Source: Thermohalobaculum sp039513195
GTDB taxonomy: Bacteria; Pseudomonadota; Alphaproteobacteria; Rhodobacterales; Rhodobacteraceae
Length of the DNA stretch: 64,000 nucleotides
NCBI GenBank assembly: GCA_039513195.1
Contig: JBCCRM010000017.1
Span: 41,421-105,420, forward strand
Direction of reading: 5' to 3'
The position numbers and the translations under genes were made by a program. Position 1 is the stretch's first letter. Every line of letters starts with the position of its first letter. Of the stretch, positions 26,510 to 35,179 are shown piece after piece. The notes under the pieces are model-generated. The model was not told where the DNA came from, did not search any database, and worked only from the letters and a program-made list of their open reading frames with translations.

Positions 26510-27418
26510 ATGGATGGCAACGACACGACCGCCGGCGAAATGACGGCCGAGAAAGCCGAGGCCTCGGCCTGGTTTGTAGTCCTGCGCGACCGAATCTGCG
26601 CGGCGTTCGAAGGGATCGAGGACGCCCAGGATTGGGGCCCCTATGCCGACCTCCCCGCCGGCCACTTCGAGCGCAAGGAGACCAGGCGCGGCACCGGCGG
26701 CGAGGATGGCGGGGGCGGGGTGATGTCGGTGATGCGCGGCGGCCGGGTGTTCGAGAAGGTGGGCGTCAACGTCTCGACGGTCTATGGCCTTTTGGAGGAG
26801 CGGGCGCAGCGCTCTCTCACCGCGCGCCACGAGATCCCGGGCCTCGCCGACGATCCGCGCTTTTGGGCCTCCGGCATCTCGCTCGTCGCCCATATGCGCT
26901 CGCCGAAGACGCCGGCCGTCCATATGAACACCCGGATGTTCTGGACCTCCGGCGCCTGGTGGTTCGGCGGCGGGTCCGATCTCAATCCGATGGTCGAGAT
27001 CGCCGAGGACACCGCCCATTTCCACAGCGCGCTGCAGGCCGCCTGCGACGCGCATGACCCAGCCTACTACCCAAGATTCAAGGCCTGGGCGGACGATTAC
27101 TTCATGATCCGCCATTGGGGTGAAGCGCGGGGCGTCGGCGGCATCTTCTACGATGATCTCTGCACCGGCGATTGGACGACCGATTTCGCCTTCACCCAGG
27201 ATGTTGGCCGAGCCTTCCTCGACGCCTTCGTGCCGCTTACAGAGAAACGCATGCGCGAACCCTGGACCGAGGACGACCGCGCCTGGCAGCTGATCAAGCG
27301 CGGCCGGTATGCGGAGTTCAACCTGGTTTATGACCGCGGCACAAAATTCGGCCTGGAAACCGGCCACAACCCCGAGGCGGTGCTGATGAGCCTGCCACCG
27401 GTCGCAACCTGGCCGTGA
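26510..27418 (+). CDS. hemF: Oxygen-dependent coproporphyrinogen III oxidase HemF
   Basis: The 302-residue enzyme converts coproporphyrinogen III to protoporphyrinogen IX with O2 in haem synthesis. Family marks are HMNTRMFW, GGGSDLNP, GEARGVGGIFYDDL and the C-terminal LVYDRGTKFGLETGHNPE, with the conserved AVLMSLPP close to the end. The length is normal. The start follows GGGGGCGG. It stands alone after the GGDEF-EAL gene with a gap of 98 bases and implies aerobic growth. Confidence 0.97.
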   Translation: MDGNDTTAGEMTAEKAEASAWFVVLRDRICAAFEGIEDAQDWGPYADLPAGHFERKETRRGTGGEDGGGGVMSVMRGGRVFEKVGVNVSTVYGLLEERAQRSLTARHEIPGLADDPRFWASGISLVAHMRSPKTPAVHMNTRMFWTSGAWWFGGGSDLNPMVEIAEDTAHFHSALQAACDAHDPAYYPRFKAWADDYFMIRHWGEARGVGGIFYDDLCTGDWTTDFAFTQDVGRAFLDAFVPLTEKRMREPWTEDDRAWQLIKRGRYAEFNLVYDRGTKFGLETGHNPEAVLMSLPPVATWP

Positions 27419-28242
27419 AGCCGCGGTGCCTCTGGTCTGCAGCTTTGGCAGTCTAGGCATGCCTAGGGCTGCCGCTGATGGCATCGGCCCAGAGCTTGGC
27501 GACCCAGGCCGACTGCACGGTGAAGGATGCCGATATCCATGTCGCAACGCGGGCGATTGTCGCAAATGAGGATTTGCTGTCCGCGGCGGACGAAATTGCC
27601 AACGGCATCGGCGGGCTGCGCGGGGCGATCGCAAGCGCGAACGCCGTAGCCGTGGAAATCGGTAGACGCGTGCCGTCGCGCAGGCACTGGGAAACGGTGC
27701 AGCAGGGAGCCTATGCGTGGCGGTCGCGACCGGGCCGGGCGGCCTACGCGGTCATCGATAGCCCGGTAACGGGCTGAATCGAAGCCCGCGCAGCCGCCTT
27801 CGCCGTGACGCCCTCGGACTTTCCGATGCTGTCATCCCAAGGCCTGCTGCGACTGCTTATGGCTGACCCTTGCGAAGACTTCGCTAGGGGCGTCTATCCG
27901 ACCCGAGACTTCCGCACTCGGATCCTCCGGGAGATTGCGGGGGCGCAGAATGACCTCCGGGCCCATAGCCGCGAAGCAATCGCTCTCGCTGCCGCAGGGC
28001 ACTGTGGCGAAAGCTACTACCCTAACGTTGCCCCGGAATGCGGGGTCAGTCGGATTGCAATGTATCTGTCCGGTCAGATCGGGGTTGGGATGGTCGCCGA
28101 ACAACGGTGGCTTCAGGCGTTGTCTGATGTAGTGAAATCAGACCGACTGTAAAGCGCGGTCGATGGACGGTTGCTCGACCAGCGCAATGCCCGGTTTCTG
28201 GACCGGGCACCGCCGACGGCGGCGACACCGAGGGAGAGCGCA
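27419..28242. other. 824-base region after hemF without a convincing gene
   Basis: A palindrome CTAGGCATGCCTAG lies at 27453-27466, extended by a further four-base pair on each side, and may end the hemF transcript. Frames at 27478-27777 and 27805-28152 on the plus strand and 27832-28104 on the minus strand are open but have no good ribosome sites and no family I can name. This looks like remnant or non-coding DNA. A small real protein at 27805-28152 (115 codons from GTG) cannot be excluded. Confidence 0.45.
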
Positions 28243-28989
28243 ATGGGCACAATTTCTGGGCAGCGGGCCCTGGTTACCGGGGCGTCGGCAGGGATCGGGG
28301 CTGCGGTCGTGCGCGCCTTGGCGGCAGAGGGTGCGGAGGTCCACGCACTCGCCCGGCGGGCGGATCGGCTGAACGCCCTGGCGGCGGCAACCGGGGCGGT
28401 ACCGCATGCGACCGATATGCGGGACTTGTCGGCGCTCGAGCGCGTCGTCGCCGCCTCCCGACCCGCCATCCTGGTCAATAATGCTGGTCTCGGCGCCGGG
28501 ATCGCGGGGCTCGCCACGGCCTCAGCTGCGGAGATCGAAGAGACCATCGCCACCAATGTCGCAGCTCTGCTGCAGATCACGCGGCTTGCCTGGCCGCATC
28601 TGACCGCGGCGCGCGGGCATATCGTCAATCTCGGCTCCGTCGCCGGGCTCTACCCGATCAATTCGGCGGTCTATGGCGGCTCGAAAGGCGCGGTGCGACG
28701 GATCAGCCAGAACTTGAGGATCGAGCTGCGCGGTACAGGGGTGCGCGTGACCGAGATTTGCCCGGGCCGGGTTAGCACGGAATTCTACGATGCCTCGGTC
28801 AAGGATGCGGCAATGCGCGAGAAACTGAAGACCACCGGTATCTCGGAGCTGACGGCGGCGGAGGTGGCGGATGCGATCCTCTATGCGCTCACGGCGCCGC
28901 GGCATGTCAACATCTCGACCATCGAGATCCAACCGGTCGAGCAGACCTATGGCGGCGCGTTCTTCGACCCTCTCGTTTGGGAGGAGTAG
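28243..28989 (+). CDS. Short-chain dehydrogenase/reductase
   Basis: This 248-residue classical SDR has TGASAGIG for NAD(P) binding, NNAG, the catalytic serine in GSVAG and YGGSK as the Tyr/Lys pair. The segment ICPGRVSTEF matches the PG motif after the active site. The ATG at 28243 has GGGAG upstream. It resembles the YdfG/3-hydroxy acid dehydrogenase group (serine and 3-hydroxypropionate oxidation), but the substrate is not certain. It converges with the ArsR gene. Confidence 0.93.
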   Translation: MGTISGQRALVTGASAGIGAAVVRALAAEGAEVHALARRADRLNALAAATGAVPHATDMRDLSALERVVAASRPAILVNNAGLGAGIAGLATASAAEIEETIATNVAALLQITRLAWPHLTAARGHIVNLGSVAGLYPINSAVYGGSKGAVRRISQNLRIELRGTGVRVTEICPGRVSTEFYDASVKDAAMREKLKTTGISELTAAEVADAILYALTAPRHVNISTIEIQPVEQTYGGAFFDPLVWEE

Positions 28990-29131
28990 AGAGCGTTGGT
29001 CGGAGGGTGGGCCAGAGGAACGCTTCGGTCCTGCTCCCGTCCGGGTGTTGGCCCGGGCGGCGCCCCACCGGCCCAGTCGGCGGGCGCTACCTCGCAGCCC
29101 CAGCAACAACGGCGCCTGGTCAAGCCAAAAC

Positions 29132-29815
29132 TCACACGGTGCAGAAAGCTTCCTTCAAGGCCATCTCGCCGCGTGGCGAAAATCGAATGACCCTGCTGCC
29201 GCTCTCCCGCCTTGCCCAACCGAGGCCGAACATCCGGGCCAGCAGAGCCGCGCCGAGGCCGCCGGCGAGATGGCTGCGCCGCGCGCTCCAATCGAGGCAA
29301 GTGCGGCAGGTCGGCCGCCGTGCGTTTTGGATGCGGTCGATATCGAGACCGAAATCGGAGAGAGCAGCGCGGCCGGTGGCGGTAATTTTCAGATCTTCCC
29401 CACCGCCGCTCAACCAATCGCGGGCAAGCAGACCGTCGCAGAGCGCGACCCCCAGCTCGCCTGCCAAATGGTCGTAGCAGATGCGGGCACGGCGCAGCGC
29501 AGGGTCCTTGGGCCCAGGCCGGGTGCGGGTCGGTCTGTGCGCGGCGGCGAGGCCCATCAAAGCCTCCAAGGCCGCCGCGACCTCCGGCCCCGCGAGGCCG
29601 AAGTAGCGGTGCCGCCCCTGCTTTGAGGGCAGGACCAACCCGCCCTCCGCCATGCGGGTCAGATGCGCGCTGGCCGTCGGCAGGCCGACCCCGGCCTCCG
29701 CCGCCAGCTCGCTCGCCGTCAGCGCCCGGCCGTCCATCAGCGCGCTGAGCATGTTGGCGCGTGCCGGGTCGCCGATCAGGGCGGCGGCGCGGGCAATATC
29801 GGGACCGTCTCTCAT
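29132..29815 (-). CDS. ArsR-type winged-helix transcriptional regulator
   Basis: The 227-residue protein has an N-terminal winged helix (LIGDPARANMLSALMDG, then LTASELAAEAGVGLPTASAH and GRHRYFGL), followed by a second domain with the pattern seen in larger ArsR regulators, including GRAALSDFGLD and CRTCLDWSARRSHLAGGLGA. The CxxC pair could bind metal or sense redox state. It is divergent from the NIPSNAP-ABM pair at 29899, which is its likely target. Confidence 0.88.
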   Translation of the reverse strand: MRDGPDIARAAALIGDPARANMLSALMDGRALTASELAAEAGVGLPTASAHLTRMAEGGLVLPSKQGRHRYFGLAGPEVAAALEALMGLAAAHRPTRTRPGPKDPALRRARICYDHLAGELGVALCDGLLARDWLSGGGEDLKITATGRAALSDFGLDIDRIQNARRPTCRTCLDWSARRSHLAGGLGAALLARMFGLGWARRESGSRVIRFSPRGEMALKEAFCTV

Positions 29816-29898
29816 AGTTCGATGCTGAGCGAAGTATTTCGGGGCGTCAAGGCGCTATCCCTGGCGCCCTCGCAGCCTGACAAAGAGAGAGAGCCGCC
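29816..29898. promoter_or_regulatory. Divergent promoter region, arsR-type gene and NIPSNAP-ABM pair
   Basis: Only 83 bases separate the two start codons, so promoters and operator must overlap. TTCG and CGAA, eight bases apart near 29819-29835, are a weak inverted-repeat candidate. No proven operator. Confidence 0.35.
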
Positions 29899-30228
29899 AT
29901 GGCCGTGACTTGCTTCATCCGTTATCGCATCGACATGCATCGCGCCGATGCCTTCGCCGAATATGCCCAGATCTGGGGCCAAGTGATCCCCCGCTGCGGC
30001 GCCGATCTGATCGGCTACTTCGCGCCGCATGAGGGCTCGGCGAGCACCGCCTACGGCGTCTATACTGTCGAGAGCTTGGCGGCCTACGAGGCCTATCGCA
30101 CCCGCTTGCTCGGCGACCCTGACGGGCGGGCTAACTTTGACTTCGCCGCGCGCGAAAGGTTTATCCTGGAGGAGGAGCGTATCTTTCTGACGCTCGCGTC
30201 GGCGCCCCATGGAGGGAGGATTGGATGA
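29899..30228 (+). CDS. NIPSNAP family protein
   Basis: The 109-residue product is a single ferredoxin-like alpha/beta fold of the NIPSNAP family (dimeric alpha-beta barrel superfamily), with VTCFIRYRIDMHRADAFAEY at the start and ERFILEEERIFL near the end. Members are often found with monooxygenases or act on small substrates, but their reaction is rarely known. It overlaps the next gene by 4 bases (ATGA). Confidence 0.85.
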   Translation: MAVTCFIRYRIDMHRADAFAEYAQIWGQVIPRCGADLIGYFAPHEGSASTAYGVYTVESLAAYEAYRTRLLGDPDGRANFDFAARERFILEEERIFLTLASAPHGGRIG

Positions 30229-30566
30229 TCGCAATCATCTTCGAGGTGGAACCGGCGGAGGGTGCGATGGAGACCTATATGGCCCATGCCGCGCGGCTGA
30301 AGCCGGAACTGTCGAAGATCGACGGCTTTATCTCGGTGGAACGTTTCGAAAGCCTGACCACGCCGGGCAAGCTCGTCTCGCTCAGCTTTTGGCGCGACGA
30401 GGCGGCAGTGGAGCGGTGGCGGACCCATGCCGGGCATCGCTGCAGCCAGCGCGCCGGGCGGGAGGGAATCTTTGCCGGCTATCGCCTGCGGGTCGCCGGG
30501 GTGATCCGGGACTACGGCCTGGAGGACCGTGTCGAGGCGCCGGACGACAGCCTTGAAGTGCTCTGA
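30225..30566 (+). CDS. Antibiotic biosynthesis monooxygenase (ABM) domain protein
   Basis: The 113-residue product has the ABM dimeric ferredoxin-like fold: IIFEVEPAEGAMETYMAHA at the start, IDGFISVERFES, then LVSLSFWRDEAAVERWR. Relatives are cofactor-free quinone-forming monooxygenases or haem-degrading enzymes. It is coupled to the NIPSNAP gene by a 4-base overlap, and the two related folds together may form one heteromeric enzyme. The three-gene unit with the ArsR regulator suggests response to a xenobiotic or reactive compound. Confidence 0.87.
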   Translation: MIAIIFEVEPAEGAMETYMAHAARLKPELSKIDGFISVERFESLTTPGKLVSLSFWRDEAAVERWRTHAGHRCSQRAGREGIFAGYRLRVAGVIRDYGLEDRVEAPDDSLEVL

Positions 30567-30597
30567 CGCCATTGCTCAGGAGTCGAATTTTACGGAA

Positions 30598-30618
30598 TCG
30601 CGGGCGTGCCGCCCGCGA
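30598..30618. repeat. Perfect 8-bp hairpin
   Basis: TCGCGGGC (30598-30605) and GCCCGCGA (30611-30618) with a 5-base loop. It lies 31 bases after the ABM stop codon. Confidence 0.6.
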
Positions 30619-30633
30619 TAGGTCAATGCCTGG

Positions 30634-30667
30634 GCACGGGCCGGCCTGTGAACAGCCCGGCCCGTGC
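30634..30667. repeat. Perfect 11-bp hairpin
   Basis: GCACGGGCCGG (30634-30644) and CCGGCCCGTGC (30657-30667) with a 12-base loop. All eleven pairs are Watson-Crick. Confidence 0.65.
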
Positions 30668-30740
30668 GGGCGCTCCGCTCCGAGGCGCAAGCGGTCGGGA
30701 GAGGTGCAGCGCGATACTGACTGAGAAGGCCGCCCCGGGT

Positions 30741-30779
30741 CGAATGCCCGGCTTGCGTCGATGGCAAGCCGGGCATTCG
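30741..30779. repeat. Perfect 16-bp hairpin
   Basis: The 16 bases at 30741-30756 (starting CGAATGCCC) and 30764-30779 are exact reverse complements with a 7-base loop. This is among the longest perfect stems I noticed in the window and probably ends transcription from one or both sides. Confidence 0.7.
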
Positions 30780-30933
30780 CCCGGTCGCGTGCAGCGACTT
30801 TTGGTCCGAGCCTAGTGGTCAGGATTGCGGTGGATCAACTTATCTCGGAACGTATATGCGTCGCCAGGGTCTCGACCAACCTCACCGAGGGATTCGGATG
30901 TCTCAGTCGATCTCTTAGGGGCGGTCTTTGGGA

Positions 30934-31308
30934 TCAGACCCGCTCGCTGCCGGGGATATAGGCGGCCTGGTGGTTCACGATGCGCCAGCGCCCGTCCTCC
31001 CGGACGAAGGCGTTGGAGGCCATCAACTCCACATGCCCGAGATCTTCGCGGCACAGCACCAGTGCCGAGGCGCCGGTCACGATCGCCTGCGGCTCAACCG
31101 GCGTGATCATCGGCGGCTGATGCACGGTCAGGACGACGCGCCAGCTTTCCATCACCTCGGCCCTACCATTCAGAGACGGGCCGTTCGGATGGGTGCAGCT
31201 TACCGGCCGCTCATGCGACCAGAGCAAATCCATCGCCGCCAGATCCCCGTCGCGCATCGCGCGATAGAAGGCATCGTTGCAGGCGAGGACGGCGGCGGCT
31301 TCGGTCAT
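30934..31308 (-). CDS. SnoaL/NTF2-like (DUF4440-type) protein
   Basis: The 124-residue protein starts MTEAAAVLACNDAFYRAM and has LWSHERPVSCTHPNG and GRWRIVNHQAAY, the pattern of SnoaL_3/DUF4440 proteins with the NTF2 cone fold. These bind or convert small molecules, and the specific role is unknown. The frame continues ten codons upstream, but the internal ATG matches the family start. Its ribosome site is weak. Confidence 0.85.
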   Translation of the reverse strand: MTEAAAVLACNDAFYRAMRDGDLAAMDLLWSHERPVSCTHPNGPSLNGRAEVMESWRVVLTVHQPPMITPVEPQAIVTGASALVLCREDLGHVELMASNAFVREDGRWRIVNHQAAYIPGSERV

Positions 31309-31399
31309 GATAGGGCCCAGTCGCTGACGGCAAGGCACCTAGCATGACCCGGCAGCCCTGCCTTGAACAAGCCTTGACAGGGAGGAATCTGCGCATGCG

Positions 31400-31849
31400 T
31401 CAGACAAGCTCGAGCTTTGCTACCCCGAGCGGAACGGAGAATTGCTGGCACCAGATCCAGACCTCATTGTAATTCCCGATATTGAGGCCGGATTTCAGCG
31501 CATAGACCTGCTGCCCGGTTAGGCTGGCGAGCGGGGCCAGGATCGCCTCCTCGCGGAAGCCGTCGGCTCCCAGGGCCACTTTCGGGTCCGGCGCGCCGTC
31601 ATGGAAGAAGTCTTCACCGAGCTCGATTAGCCACTGACCTTCGGACCGCGCGACCCGGGCAGTGCCGCGGGTTTCATGGTTCGAGGCACCGGTGAACTGC
31701 CCGACCGCGGTGATCCTTGCATCCTTGGCCAGGGCCGGCGCAGCAGCTGCAGGGGCACTTGCAGGGGTCGAAGCGGCGGGCGCGCAAGCGGCGAGGAGGC
31801 CGAGGCCGGTCATGGAGAGTGCGGCACGGCGGGTGAAGCTGGCAGGCAT
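31400..31849 (-). CDS. DM13-domain lipoprotein
   Basis: The 149-residue product has a lipoprotein signal with the lipobox LLAAC (17-21), preceded by an RR pair. An Ala/Pro-rich linker follows, then a DM13 domain (about 44-149): VGQFTGASNHETRGTARVAR, LGEDFFHDGAPDPKVALG, LNIGNYNEVWIWC. DM13 has been proposed as a cytochrome-like or redox-linked extracellular domain. It would be anchored to the membrane after export. It stands alone between the SnoaL-like gene and the gene at 31991. Confidence 0.86.
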   Translation of the reverse strand: MPASFTRRAALSMTGLGLLAACAPAASTPASAPAAAAPALAKDARITAVGQFTGASNHETRGTARVARSEGQWLIELGEDFFHDGAPDPKVALGADGFREEAILAPLASLTGQQVYALKSGLNIGNYNEVWIWCQQFSVPLGVAKLELV

Positions 31850-31990
31850 GGTGTGCTCCGGTTATCGCTAGACCAACAGAGAGTGGGCAAGCCGGGCGCC
31901 CAGCACCAGCCGTATCGCGTCGCAGTAACGCAGAATTGGGTCCGCGTGTGCGGGCCTTGATATCGGATTGCGGTCAGCGATTGTCGGGGG

Positions 31991-32581
31991 ATGGCACAGT
32001 ATGCGGTGATCGGCTGGGGGTCGCTGATTTGGGATCTCGACGATTTGGCACCCAACGTCGCCGGCCCCTGGCGCATGGCGGCAGGGCCACGCCTGCCGGT
32101 CGAGTTCGCGCGCGTAAGCCGGAAGCGCCGCGGCGCCCTGGCATTGTGTCTGGAGGAACGGATCGGCGCGCCCTGCGCGACCCATGTGATCGCCTCGCGC
32201 CGGGATGGGATTGGCGATGCCGCCGCCGATCTCGCGGCGCGCGAACGCAGCCCGGAGGAGTGGATCGGTGCGGTCTGCCTCGCTTCGGGCCACCGCCACG
32301 GTAGCCGTCCGGCGGTGATCGACAGCGTTGCCGCCTGGTGCCGCGATACCGGCTGGGCCGGAGCCGTCTGGACCGATCTCCCCGAGAATTTCGCGGCCGA
32401 GACCGGCGCGCCCTTCACCCTCGATCGGGCGGTTGCCTATCTGCGCACGCTTCGCGGCGACGGCCTGGCCGAGGCGGTACGCTATATCGAGGAAGCGCCG
32501 CTCGAGACGGCGACGCCGCTGCGCACCCGTTTGGGCGCCGATCCCTGGTGGCAGGGGCTGGCTCTGGCGCGCCCGCGTTAG
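31991..32581 (+). CDS. Gamma-glutamylcyclotransferase-like protein
   Basis: The 196-residue protein begins MAQYAVIGWGSLIWD, close to the YGSL substrate-loop start of the gamma-glutamylcyclotransferase fold, and continues with PVEFARVSRKRRGALALCL. I am fairly sure of the fold group but not of activity. The ATG at 31991 directly follows a G-run, giving no normal spacing. It converges with the lysE-type gene, 6 bases apart. Confidence 0.7.
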   Translation: MAQYAVIGWGSLIWDLDDLAPNVAGPWRMAAGPRLPVEFARVSRKRRGALALCLEERIGAPCATHVIASRRDGIGDAAADLAARERSPEEWIGAVCLASGHRHGSRPAVIDSVAAWCRDTGWAGAVWTDLPENFAAETGAPFTLDRAVAYLRTLRGDGLAEAVRYIEEAPLETATPLRTRLGADPWWQGLALARPR

Positions 32582-32587
32582 CGTAAG

Positions 32588-33184
32588 TTAGGTCTCGATC
32601 ACCAGCCATATGGCCGACACCGCGAGCAGTAGCGCCATGGCGATGTTAAAGGCGCGCAGCCGCCAGCCGGTGCCGAGCAGCGCGCTCATCATCGCACCGA
32701 AGCCAGACCAGGCCTGTGAGGAGGTGATCCCCGCCACCGTGAACACCGCCGCGGCGAGGCCGGCCTCGAGCATCGGCGTCTCGCCCGACACAAAGGTGGC
32801 GGCCAGGCCGATCGCCATCACCCAGGCCTTCGGGTTGACCCATTGGAAGGCGGACGCCTCTAGAAAGCTCAACGGGCGGGACCGACCCTCGACCCGCGCG
32901 GGGTCCGCCGAGGCGATCCGCCAGGCGAGCCACAGCATGACCGCGAAGCCCAGCCATGCGAGACCGGTACGAAAGGCCGGATAGGTCTGGAACACCTCGC
33001 CGAGGCCGAGTGCGATCAGAAACGCCATGACGGGAAAGCCGAGCGCCACGCCGAAGGCATGGGGCAAAGTCGCCCGCCAGCCGAAGGTCGCCCCGGAGGC
33101 CGCGAGCATCGCATTGTTCGGCCCTGGCGTCCAAGTTGCGGCGAAGGCGAAAGCGGCCAGAGCTGCCAATGTCGAGAGATCCAT
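32588..33184 (-). CDS. LysE/RhtB family amino-acid exporter
   Basis: The 198-residue product has about six hydrophobic helices and the family sequence TWTPGPNNAML near the N-terminus, with FQWVNPKAWVMA in the middle. LysE/RhtB proteins export amino acids or similar metabolites; the substrate is unknown. It follows the cca gene by 41 bases on the same strand and may belong to the nudix-cca transcript. Confidence 0.92.
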   Translation of the reverse strand: MDLSTLAALAAFAFAATWTPGPNNAMLAASGATFGWRATLPHAFGVALGFPVMAFLIALGLGEVFQTYPAFRTGLAWLGFAVMLWLAWRIASADPARVEGRSRPLSFLEASAFQWVNPKAWVMAIGLAATFVSGETPMLEAGLAAAVFTVAGITSSQAWSGFGAMMSALLGTGWRLRAFNIAMALLLAVSAIWLVIET

Positions 33185-33225
33185 CCGCTGCCTCCTCCCC
33201 AGTCTTTTTGTCGTAAGCAGTTATG

Positions 33226-34383
33226 TCAGTGGATATGACCTTTTCTTTTGGCCTTTTGCAAGAGCGCCGCTTTGTCCAGCGAGAACCCGCTGGCGATCCA
33301 GGCCTCCTCCGCCCGGCCGAGGGCCGCGCCCATTTCAGGCCCCGGCTCGATCCCCGCAGAGGAGAGATCGCGGGCGGTGAGTGGCAGGCGCGCTGCCGCT
33401 GCCCGCTCGATCCGCAGGGCGACCTCGTCCCACTCCGCATGGGGACCCTGGGTCAGGGCATGGGCCCGCGCGATGCGCAGACCGTGGTGATAGGCCGCCT
33501 CCTCGACCGGTGCATCCATGGCGCCGAGGGCGAGCAGCGTGTCGAGCGCGCGGTGATCCAAGCGGGAGAGGCGAAGTGCATCGCCCGCTGCCTTCGGACG
33601 CATCGCGGCGAGCCTGCCGATCCAATCGGGGTCGGTGCCAGCCGCATATTCTGCCGCCAAATAGCCGGTTAGGCGCACCGTATCGGCCCCCGGCAATGCC
33701 GCGGCCAAAACGCCGCTGTCCGCCATCGCGGCAATGGAAGGACCGGGGTCGGGGGCCGAGAGGAGCTTTCGTATCTCCACCCCCACACGCTCCCGGGCCA
33801 GGCGGGTCAGGCCATCGACCATCGCGGTGCAGGCGGCCAGGCCCGCTGGGTCAATAGCCCCCTCTCCATACCAGGCGTAGAATCGGAAAAACCGCAGGAT
33901 GCGCAGGTAGTCCTCGGCGATCCGCCGCTCGGCATCGCCGATAAATCGCACCCGCCTGGTAGCTAGATCCGGCAGCCCGCCCAGAGGGTCGCAAACTGCG
34001 CCCGCGCCATCGGCGTAGAGCGCGTTGATAGTGAAGTCGCGCCGGGCCGCGTCCTCTGCCATCTCCGTCGAAAAGCGGACCACTGCATGGCGGCCGTCGG
34101 TTTCCAAATCGGCGCGGAAGGTGGTTACCTCGAAGCCCTGGCCCTCGCAAACCGCAGTAACCGTGCCATGGTCGATGCCGGTTGGAACGACCTTCAGCCC
34201 CGCCTGCTGCAGGCGGCGAGTGGTCTCCTCCGGCCGCAAGGGTGTGGCAAGGTCGATATCCCCGGGCGAGAGTCCCATCAGCGCATTCCGGACACAACCG
34301 CCCACATACCAGGCGTCGCCAAGCGCCGCCATGACCGCGCGATTGGCCGGCGCCGCCAACCACTCCGCCTCGATCCGGGTCAT
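33226..34383 (-). CDS. cca: CCA tRNA nucleotidyltransferase
   Basis: The 385-residue product is a class II poly(A) polymerase/CCA-adding enzyme. It has WYVGGCVRNALMG with the head-domain loop, DIDLATP (catalytic DxD), the RRDFTINALYAD motif and GDAERRIAEDYLRILRFFRF for tRNA and nucleotide recognition. It adds or repairs the CCA end of tRNAs. The frame is open far upstream, but the ATG at 34383 overlaps the nudix gene stop by 4 bases (ATGA) and fits the family, so I took it. Confidence 0.95.
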   Translation of the reverse strand: MTRIEAEWLAAPANRAVMAALGDAWYVGGCVRNALMGLSPGDIDLATPLRPEETTRRLQQAGLKVVPTGIDHGTVTAVCEGQGFEVTTFRADLETDGRHAVVRFSTEMAEDAARRDFTINALYADGAGAVCDPLGGLPDLATRRVRFIGDAERRIAEDYLRILRFFRFYAWYGEGAIDPAGLAACTAMVDGLTRLARERVGVEIRKLLSAPDPGPSIAAMADSGVLAAALPGADTVRLTGYLAAEYAAGTDPDWIGRLAAMRPKAAGDALRLSRLDHRALDTLLALGAMDAPVEEAAYHHGLRIARAHALTQGPHAEWDEVALRIERAAAARLPLTARDLSSAGIEPGPEMGAALGRAEEAWIASGFSLDKAALLQKAKRKGHIH

Positions 34384-35036
34384 GCTGCGCCAGGGGTCTC
34401 CACCGGCTGGGCCGGTCTCGCGATGCCGAGTGTCCGGGCGCTGCGGAGCCGGTCTGACAGCCCCTTTAGCATTCCCGCGGTTGCGCCCCAAATATAGTAG
34501 CCGCCCCAAGGCATCGCGTAGAACTGTCGGCTTGCGCCCTTCCACTCCCGCGAAGCGCGGACCCGGTTCGCTGGGTCCATCAGAAAAGCCAGCGGCGGCT
34601 CGAACACCTCCGCCACTTCGCCGGGATCGGGAACCGGCTGCCATGCCCCGCGGACCACGCCCACGAACGGCCGGATCTCATAGCCGGTCGACGTCCGATA
34701 GCTATCGAGGGCGCCCAAAATCTCCACCTGCCTGGGCGCGAGGCCGACCTCCTCCTCCGCCTCCCGCAGGGCAGCGGCCAGTGGGGAAGGATCCTCCGCC
34801 GCGACCTTGCCGCCGGGAAAGCTGATCTGTCCCGCGTGGTCGCGCAAATGCGCCGCTCGCCGGGTCAACACCACCGAGAGGCCGGCCGGCCCCTCGCGCA
34901 GCGCGCACAGCACCGCAGCCAGGCGCCGCGGCCTGTCCGGCACGATCCGATGGGACGGGTTCAAATCATCGTCCGACCGCGCGGCCCCCGGCGGAAGGGC
35001 CAGCGCCGCCGCGACATCCTCTCGCGTATAGGTCAT
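34380..35036 (-). CDS. Nudix hydrolase, CoA pyrophosphatase type
   Basis: The 218-residue protein has the extended CoA-pyrophosphatase signature LTRRAAHLRDHAGQISFPGG directly before the nudix box, which reads GGKVAAEDPSPLAAALREAE and ends with EEVGL. Enzymes with this pair of motifs cleave CoA and acyl-CoA to phosphopantetheine and ADP. The start at 35036 has a poor ribosome site; a longer frame to 35105 exists. It is coupled to cca by a 4-base overlap, an arrangement I would expect in alphaproteobacteria. Confidence 0.92.
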   Translation of the reverse strand: MTYTREDVAAALALPPGAARSDDDLNPSHRIVPDRPRRLAAVLCALREGPAGLSVVLTRRAAHLRDHAGQISFPGGKVAAEDPSPLAAALREAEEEVGLAPRQVEILGALDSYRTSTGYEIRPFVGVVRGAWQPVPDPGEVAEVFEPPLAFLMDPANRVRASREWKGASRQFYAMPWGGYYIWGATAGMLKGLSDRLRSARTLGIARPAQPVETPGAA

Positions 35037-35179
35037 ACCGGGAACATGGCGCGAAGACCGGGCCGCGGCAAGCACCGATCTCCGTCCAATTGCGCCGGTT
35101 CTCACCGATCCGTGACCGCGTCTTGCCGCAGTGCAGCGAAAAGGAGATCTTCGCGACGTAAAGGCAGCGGGACGGATCG

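Larger units (their letters stand above)
30567..30933. other. 367-base gap rich in perfect hairpins
   Basis: No gene is supported here. Between the ABM gene (plus) and the SnoaL-like gene (minus), which converge, there are three separate perfect inverted repeats, listed individually. None has a long U-run. Confidence 0.55.

Noticed and set aside
27478..28152. Two small plus-strand frames after hemF
   Set aside because: Weak starts, no domain and no operon context; kept only as a note on the gap.
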